Below are positions 6,909 through 10,893 of a stretch of 10,893 nt of DNA, in pieces. The position numbers were made by a program, and so were the translations under genes. The first letter of the stretch is position 1; each line of letters begins with the position of its first letter. Source of the DNA: Bacteroidales bacterium UBA1208 (GTDB taxonomy: Bacteria; Bacteroidota; Bacteroidia; Bacteroidales; P3); NCBI GenBank assembly GCA_002309955.1, contig DBXQ01000062.1, positions 1-10,893 on the forward strand, read 5' to 3'. The notes beneath the pieces are model-generated. The model searched no databases. It was not told the origin of the DNA and saw only the letters and a list, made by a program, of their open reading frames with translations.

Positions 6909-7853
6909 CTATTCGGTGGGGAGGGCTTTGAAACCTTTACCCATGATTTCGGCACTGTCGATGACGTTGACAAAGGCCGAGGGGTCGAGGTTGCGGAGAT
7001 TGGCACGCAGCTTGACAAAGTCGGCACGCTCCATGGTGACATAAATCATTTTGCGCTCGGTGCCGTTGTAGAGACCTTCGCCAGTGATGCAGGTGCCACC
7101 ACGGTGCAGGTCGTTGAGGATGTAGTTCTTCACTTCGTCCATCTTGTCGGTGACGATGAGGGCGGTCTTGTAGCTCTTGATACCGTCGACGACGAGGTCG
7201 ATGACCTTGCTCTCGATGAAGATGATAATGATGGAGTAGATGGGCAGACGGATGTCACCGAAGGCGATGAAGGTGGTAAGAGTGATGCAGCTGTCGACAA
7301 TGAGCACGAGGGTACCAAGAGAGATTTTGGTGTATTTGTGGAGAATCATGGAGATGATGTCGCTACCACCGCTTGTAGCACCAGAGCGGAATATGAGGCC
7401 AATGGCCACACCATAGATGAGGCCGGCGACAACAGTGTTGAGGAAGTAGTCGGGCACAAACCAACCGCCATGGTTGGGTATTTCAACCATACTCAGGCCT
7501 TCTATCGGGTTGGCCACGATGGCACCATCATGGATTACGGGATTATAGCCCCAGACGGATTCCAACAAAAAGGTGAAAACAAATATCAATATTGTGGAGA
7601 CCACTGTCTTGACACCAAACTTGGGGCCCAAGATGATGGTACCGATGATGAGCAGGGGGATATCCATGCAGATAGCATATAAAGCAATCTTCCAAGGCCA
7701 AAGGGTATTCAGCACGTTGGAGAGACCATAGGTGCCGCCAGGAGCCATGAGGTAGGGATTAACAAACATCACATCGCCCACGGCAAAGAGGGCACTGCCC
7801 ACTATCAAAAGGATGTAGGCAAAAACTTCTTGCTTAAAGTTCTTCTTTTCCAT
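6909..7853 (-). CDS. YitT-family membrane protein (YitT and DUF2179 domains)
   Basis: 314 residues, close to the usual 280-300 of the family. Six hydrophobic segments can be seen, at about 12-31, 53-75, 80-101, 136-156, 178-199 and 203-222. Family signatures are MAPGGTYGLSNVLN after the first segment and FRSGATSGGSDIISMIL after the fourth, two related glycine-rich loops. Residues about 230-308 are the soluble C-terminal DUF2179 domain, with TALIVTDKMDEV, HRGGTCITGEGLY and RADFVKLRANLRNLDPSAFVNV. The family is an inner-membrane protein group with no established transport substrate. It is the first gene of the minus-strand run: a candidate promoter lies about 70 bp upstream and the glycosyltransferase follows after 64 bp. 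Whether it shares a function with the glycan genes or is just transcribed with them is open. Confidence 0.93.
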   Translation of the reverse strand: MEKKNFKQEVFAYILLIVGSALFAVGDVMFVNPYLMAPGGTYGLSNVLNTLWPWKIALYAICMDIPLLIIGTIILGPKFGVKTVVSTILIFVFTFLLESVWGYNPVIHDGAIVANPIEGLSMVEIPNHGGWFVPDYFLNTVVAGLIYGVAIGLIFRSGATSGGSDIISMILHKYTKISLGTLVLIVDSCITLTTFIAFGDIRLPIYSIIIIFIESKVIDLVVDGIKSYKTALIVTDKMDEVKNYILNDLHRGGTCITGEGLYNGTERKMIYVTMERADFVKLRANLRNLDPSAFVNVIDSAEIMGKGFKALPTE

Positions 7854-7923
7854 TTAGAGTTTTGTTATTTATTGTATTGTTTTATTGCATATTGTATCGT
7901 TCCGCACATAGGCGGAGAAAATG

Positions 7924-7954
7924 CAAAGTTACGAAAGTTATTCGGTATAATGAC
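7924..7954 (-). promoter_or_regulatory. Candidate promoter of the YitT-led operon
   Basis: An exact -7 box TAACTTTG lies on the minus strand at 7931-7924, about 70 bp before the YitT ATG. At the usual -33 distance only GTCA (7954-7951) is found, so the upstream box is weak. A near copy, TAACTTTC, lies 9 bp upstream (7940-7933). The predicted leader is AT-rich with repeated ACAATA. Confidence 0.45.
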
Positions 7955-7998
7955 TTTTTATAATAATCTTGTATTAAAAACAAGAAGTGGCATTCTGC

Positions 7999-8142
7999 CT
8001 ATTCAGTCTTTTGCTCCTGCATCTTTGCCTTTAATTTTGCCATGTTTTTTTCCAGCCTCCTTCGAGTCGATTCTTCCGGGTTAAGGGAGAGTCCTGTTTC
8101 GAAGTCCTTTTTTGCAAGATTAGAATCCACTTCGTAACCTCT
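7999..8142 (-). pseudogene. 3' remnant of a gene resembling a TPR-protein C-terminus
   Basis: The minus strand is open for 47 codons from AGA (8142-8140) to a TAG stop (8001-7999), preceded directly by an in-frame TAA (8145-8143) and with no suitable start. The peptide contains NLAKKDFETGLSLNPEES and then RRRLEKNMAKLKAKMQEQ. 'A-x2-DFE-x-GL-x-LNP' is the second half of a tetratricopeptide repeat, and a Lys/Glu-rich helix after the last repeat is a common C-terminus for such proteins. Neither of the other two frames upstream continues the match, so the 5' part of the gene appears to have been lost or replaced at about 8142-8160. It lies between the uvrA-like promoter region and the YitT gene, which has its own promoter candidate after it. 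A chance frame remains possible but the composition argues against it. Confidence 0.5.
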
Positions 8143-8179
8143 TTAATATAGGAAGGTTTTATTTATTTGTATTTTATGT

Positions 8180-8330
8180 CACGTCCCCATCGGGATGCGA
8201 CCTGATGCCCCAGATAATCACTGAACTACGCCTACGGCATGTACGATGTTATTCATATCTCACCCGCTTTGGGGCGATTTATAGGAGTCTCCTTAATATG
8301 AATAATGATGCGTTTTTAACTCCTATAGTG
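8180..8330. repeat. Structured, repeat-like non-coding segment
   Basis: This segment has a higher GC content than its flanks and several inverted repeats. CATCGGG (8188-8194) pairs with CCTGATG (8201-8207) with one G-T pair. TTATTCATAT (8249-8258) pairs exactly with ATATGAATAA (8296-8305). TATAGGAGT (8280-8288) pairs exactly with ACTCCTATA (8319-8327), while AGGAGTCTCCT (8283-8293) is a competing local palindrome. No frame codes through it. It could be a dispersed Bacteroidales intergenic repeat, a small MITE or a structured RNA; the sequence alone does not decide. Confidence 0.4.
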
Positions 8331-8381
8331 ATGGGTATTTGACTATACATTTCATTCCTGTGATACACATTCTCTTTAGAC

Positions 8382-8410
8382 AATATCTTTTGCTGACAGC
8401 AAAAGATATT
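8382..8410. promoter_or_regulatory. Perfect palindrome upstream of the uvrA-like promoter
   Basis: Two 14-base arms, AATATCTTTTGCTG (8382-8395) and its exact complement (8397-8410), flank a single A at 8396. The palindrome ends 2 bp before the -33 element. It is not followed by a T-run on either strand, so an operator or cruciform is likelier than a terminator. Confidence 0.5.
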
Positions 8411-8412
8411 TC

Positions 8413-8442
8413 TTGCCATTATCGAAAGATTTCGTATCTTTG
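8413..8442 (+). promoter_or_regulatory. Promoter of the uvrA-like gene
   Basis: TTG (8413-8415, within TCTTG) stands 19 bases before an exact -7 box TATCTTTG (8435-8442), a standard Bacteroides spacing. Transcription should start near 8450, giving a leader of about 38 nt before the ATG at 8488. The spacer contains the dyad CGAAAGATTTCG (8423-8434), and another, GTCATTCATGAC (8448-8459), covers the expected start point. Both could be operators. Confidence 0.65.
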
Positions 8443-8487
8443 CACCAGTCATTCATGACGTTAATCATTACTAAGAACACGATTTAG

Positions 8488-10797
8488 ATGAACAATATCA
8501 CCATTGTCGGGGCAACGGAGAACAATCTGAAATCGGTGTCGATAGAGATACCGAAGGGAAAGATTACTGTGTTCACAGGGATTTCGGGGTCGGGGAAATC
8601 GTCGCTGTGCCTTGACACTATCGCTGCCGAGAGCCGCCGCGAACTGAACGAGACGTTCCCGAGTTTTGTACAACAATATCTGCCTAAGTATGGACGTCCC
8701 CACGTGGAACGGATAGAGAACATGCCTGTGACTATCGTTATTGACCAAAAGAAGCCTGCCAATAACAGCCGCTCAACAGTGGGGACGTACACTGACATTT
8801 ACGCGCTGCTAAGGTTGTTGTTCTCACGTATCGGAGAGCCTTTTGTGGGCTACAGCGACACTTTCTCGTTCAACCATCCTTCGGGCAGCTGTCCCCGTTG
8901 CGGCGGTCTGGGTGAGGTGACCGACTTGGACATCCACAAACTGGTGGATTTCGACAAATGCCTTAACGACGAAGATGTGATACACTTCCCCACCTTCACT
9001 ACCGGAGCGTGGCGGTGGAAGCGATATGCCTACAGCGGCCTGTTTGACCTGAACAAGAAAATACGCGACTACACACCCGAGGAGCTTAACCTACTACTCT
9101 ATTCACCACAGATAAGGCTGAAGAACCCGCCGGACAACTGGCCGAAGTCGGCCAAATTTGAGGGGCTCTATCCTCGTATGTACCGCAGCATCATTACCAC
9201 CAAAGAGGGGAAGCGACAACAGAAGGTGTTGGACGGGATGACCTGCACGAAAGAATGTCCCGAGTGCCACGGGACAAGACTGAACGAAAGAGTAAGGAGT
9301 TGCCGAATAAAGGGAAAGAATCTGGCCGACGTGGTGGCCATGCCGATTGACGAAGCGAAGACCTTCATCGAAACTATCGACCACCCTTTGGCCACCGACC
9401 TGAAACATGAGCTTGGCAAACGATTGCAGGCACTCTGTGACATTGGGTTAGGATACCTGTCGTTGAGCCGAGGGACGGGCACACTGAGCGGCGGTGAAGC
9501 ACAACGCATCAAGATAGCCAAATATATCAACTCGCCTTTGACGGACATGGCTTATGTGTTGGACGAGCCCAGCGTGGGACTGCACCCACAGGACATCAGC
9601 CGTCTGAAGAACTCATTACGACACTTGCGCGACCACGGAAACACCATCCTGATAGTGGAGCACCACCGAGAGATTATCGCCATGGCTGACCACATCGTGG
9701 ACATGGGGCCAGGAGCTGGCGACCACGGCGGAGAAATCATGTTCGAAGGCGGATACAAAAGTCTACTTGCCTCGGATACGGTGACTGGTAGGATGCTCCG
9801 TCATGTCACCCCACTCAAAAACAATTACCGGACACCAACGGGATGGTTCCATATCAAGGATGCCCGCCTGCACAATCTGCAACACATTGACGTGGATATT
9901 CCCAAGGGGGTGATTACGGTCATCGCCGGCGTGGCCGGGTCTGGAAAAAGCTCGCTGATGGAATATTTCATGCAGCAATCAACAGAGCCTTTCATTTTTA
10001 TTGGGCAAAAAGACATCGGTATCAACCTGCGCAGCACCCCGGCCACATACCTTGACATTGCTGACACGATACGCCGGCTGTTTGTGAAGGAGGGCGTAAC
10101 CGATGAACAACTGAACAGAAGGCCATCCATACAGCTTTTCTCGTTCAACAGCAAAGGAGCATGCCCTGCCTGTAAGGGGAAAGGGGTCATCGTGTCAGAT
10201 ATGGCCTTTATGGAGAGCATCGAGACCGTTTGCGAGGAATGCCACGGCACACGCTACAGCCACGAAGCCCTGCAATACCGCTATCACGACAAGACTATAG
10301 CGGAGGTAATGGACTTGACCGTCGAAGAAGCAATCAGGTTCTTTAGCGGACAGCCTTTCCTGCCTCAGTTGCGGATGCTCCAAAAGGTGGGGTTGGGATA
10401 CCTACATCTCAATCAAAGCATGAGCACACTGAGCGGCGGAGAACTGCAGCGGGTCAAACTGGCTGACCGATTGTATAGCACTGCCATACATCTTTCCGAT
10501 ACAGAGACACGTTTGTCGTCTGGTCATACCTACATTATTGACGAACCTACCGACGGCCTCCACTTGGATGACGTACGTCGCCTGATGGAGCTATTCGATG
10601 AAATGGCCGATGCTGGAAACACACTTATTTTGATTGAGCACAGCCTGGATGTGATGAAACAGGCCGACCACCTTATTGAATTGGGGCCTGGAGGTGGAGG
10701 TAACGGCGGTCGTCTGCTCTATTGTGGCGCTCCACACATGATTTTTAATTCCCAACTCTCTATCACCGCCCCCTACATTAAAGCCTCTTTGCAATAA
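8488..10797 (+). CDS. UvrA-like double ABC ATPase lacking the UvrB-binding domain (class II UvrA type)
   Basis: 769 residues against about 940 for repair UvrA. NBD I has Walker A GISGSGKSSL (Lys37), signature LSGGEAQR (333-340) and Walker B VLDEP (Asp359, Glu360). NBD II has Walker A GVAGSGKSSL (Lys487), signature LSGGELQR (648-655) and Walker B IIDEP (Asp685, Glu686). Zinc-binding cysteines are C135/C138 with C257/C260 in the first half and C559/C562 with C582/C585 in the second; the latter spacing (x2, x19, x2) equals that of the UvrA zinc finger needed for damage recognition. After NSRSTVGTYTDIYALLRLLFSRIGEP the chain goes directly to FSFNHPSGSCPRCGGLG, so the roughly 115-130 residue UvrB-binding segment is missing. 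Known class II proteins such as UvrA2 and DrrC bind DNA and are linked to tolerance of DNA-binding drugs. Such a role is inferred here; UvrBC-dependent repair is unlikely. All ATPase motifs are intact. The gene is monocistronic, with its own promoter and a terminator 28 bp after the stop. Confidence 0.93.
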   Translation: MNNITIVGATENNLKSVSIEIPKGKITVFTGISGSGKSSLCLDTIAAESRRELNETFPSFVQQYLPKYGRPHVERIENMPVTIVIDQKKPANNSRSTVGTYTDIYALLRLLFSRIGEPFVGYSDTFSFNHPSGSCPRCGGLGEVTDLDIHKLVDFDKCLNDEDVIHFPTFTTGAWRWKRYAYSGLFDLNKKIRDYTPEELNLLLYSPQIRLKNPPDNWPKSAKFEGLYPRMYRSIITTKEGKRQQKVLDGMTCTKECPECHGTRLNERVRSCRIKGKNLADVVAMPIDEAKTFIETIDHPLATDLKHELGKRLQALCDIGLGYLSLSRGTGTLSGGEAQRIKIAKYINSPLTDMAYVLDEPSVGLHPQDISRLKNSLRHLRDHGNTILIVEHHREIIAMADHIVDMGPGAGDHGGEIMFEGGYKSLLASDTVTGRMLRHVTPLKNNYRTPTGWFHIKDARLHNLQHIDVDIPKGVITVIAGVAGSGKSSLMEYFMQQSTEPFIFIGQKDIGINLRSTPATYLDIADTIRRLFVKEGVTDEQLNRRPSIQLFSFNSKGACPACKGKGVIVSDMAFMESIETVCEECHGTRYSHEALQYRYHDKTIAEVMDLTVEEAIRFFSGQPFLPQLRMLQKVGLGYLHLNQSMSTLSGGELQRVKLADRLYSTAIHLSDTETRLSSGHTYIIDEPTDGLHLDDVRRLMELFDEMADAGNTLILIEHSLDVMKQADHLIELGPGGGGNGGRLLYCGAPHMIFNSQLSITAPYIKASLQ

Positions 10798-10824
10798 AGA
10801 TTCCTCAAACCATCATATAAACAA

Positions 10825-10865
10825 AAGAATCCATGAAAGCCCTTGCCTTCATGGATTCTTCTTTT
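10825..10865. terminator. Bidirectional intrinsic terminator between the uvrA-like gene and the tRNA
   Basis: AAGAATCCATGAA (10825-10837) pairs perfectly with TTCATGGATTCTT (10848-10860), a 13-bp stem with a 10-base loop. On the plus strand CTTTTC follows; on the minus strand CTTTTGTTTA follows. It lies between converging genes and can serve both. Confidence 0.85.
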
Positions 10866-10871
10866 CATTTG

Positions 10872-10893
10872 AGCGACAGACGGGGTTCGAACC
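10872..10893 (-). tRNA. 3' end of a tRNA gene, running off the window
   Basis: Read on the minus strand, the window ends with GGTTCGAACCCCGT followed by CTGTCGC and T. This is the T-loop TTCGAAC with the end of the T-stem, the 3' acceptor strand and a U73 discriminator. CCA is not encoded. The 5' acceptor should therefore read GCGACAG beyond the window. U73 is usual in tRNA-Gly and tRNA-Cys, and Gly with a GC-starting acceptor fits best, but the anticodon is outside the window, so the identity is a guess. Confidence 0.8.

Larger units (their letters stand above)
7854..8487. other. Divergent intergenic region between the YitT and uvrA-like genes
   Basis: 634 bp with no intact gene. In order it holds the AT-rich YitT leader and promoter (7854-7954), the TPR-like gene remnant (7999-8142), an AT-rich junction (about 8143-8178), a structured repeat-like segment (about 8180-8330), an AT-rich stretch, a long perfect palindrome (8382-8410) and the uvrA-like promoter (8413-8442). 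It looks like a site of past insertion or deletion. Confidence 0.6.

Noticed and set aside
5660..7682. Long plus-strand frames (5660-6544 and 6858-7682) opposite the glycosyltransferase and YitT genes
   Set aside because: They are mirror frames of well supported genes. The second is highly acidic and repetitive, as expected from reverse reading of hydrophobic codons.
10735..10797. NSQLSI at the end of the UvrA-like protein, resembling peptides from common A/T heptamer repeats
   Set aside because: An ending of the form S-x-TAxYxK is normal for UvrA proteins, and the DNA is not an actual heptamer repeat.
1..10893. CRISPR array, insertion sequence or complete mobile element
   Set aside because: No spaced direct repeats of CRISPR size, no transposase or integrase frame and no flanking terminal repeats with target duplication were seen.

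Overview
The window looks like a chromosomal stretch from a member of the Bacteroidales (Bacteroidota). The grounds are several promoter-like sequences of the Bacteroides type (-7 box TAnnTTTG), little sign of Shine-Dalgarno sites, a PD40/OmpA-family envelope protein resembling PorE, and a lipoprotein of the 'VYFxxGNL ... SVRLVR' kind that is common in this order. The genus cannot be fixed from the sequence alone.

Layout. (1) Positions 1-1020: an AT-rich left edge with a possible leftward promoter, then a minus-strand lipoprotein gene (177-935). (2) 1021-1830: a minus-strand alpha/beta hydrolase with a good promoter just upstream; it may be co-transcribed with the lipoprotein gene 85 bp downstream. 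(3) 1831-2315: an intergenic region holding that promoter, an intrinsic terminator for the next operon, three 11-bp tandem repeats and a hairpin. (4) 2316-7853: four minus-strand genes, in transcription order a YitT-family membrane protein, a family 4-type glycosyltransferase, a small secreted protein and a 919-residue periplasmic protein with helical repeat, beta-propeller and OmpA-like regions. The spacings are 64, 2 and 18 bp, so the last three are almost certainly one operon and the first probably belongs to it. (5) 7854-8487: a 634-bp divergent intergenic region with two promoters, a 47-codon remnant of a gene resembling a TPR-protein C-terminus, a structured repeat-like segment and several dyads at the uvrA-like promoter. 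(6) 8488-10797: a plus-strand UvrA-like double ABC ATPase without the UvrB-binding domain. (7) 10825-10893: a bidirectional terminator and the 3' end of a minus-strand tRNA gene that runs out of the window.

How the genes fit together. The glycosyltransferase, secreted protein and PorE-like protein suggest cell-envelope or surface-glycan work, but no shared pathway can be proved here. The UvrA-like protein is a stand-alone unit and is more likely a DNA-binding or drug-resistance type ATPase than the excision-repair UvrA. I found no complete mobile element, CRISPR array or clear new multi-gene system. The least explained part is the 7854-8487 intergenic region.
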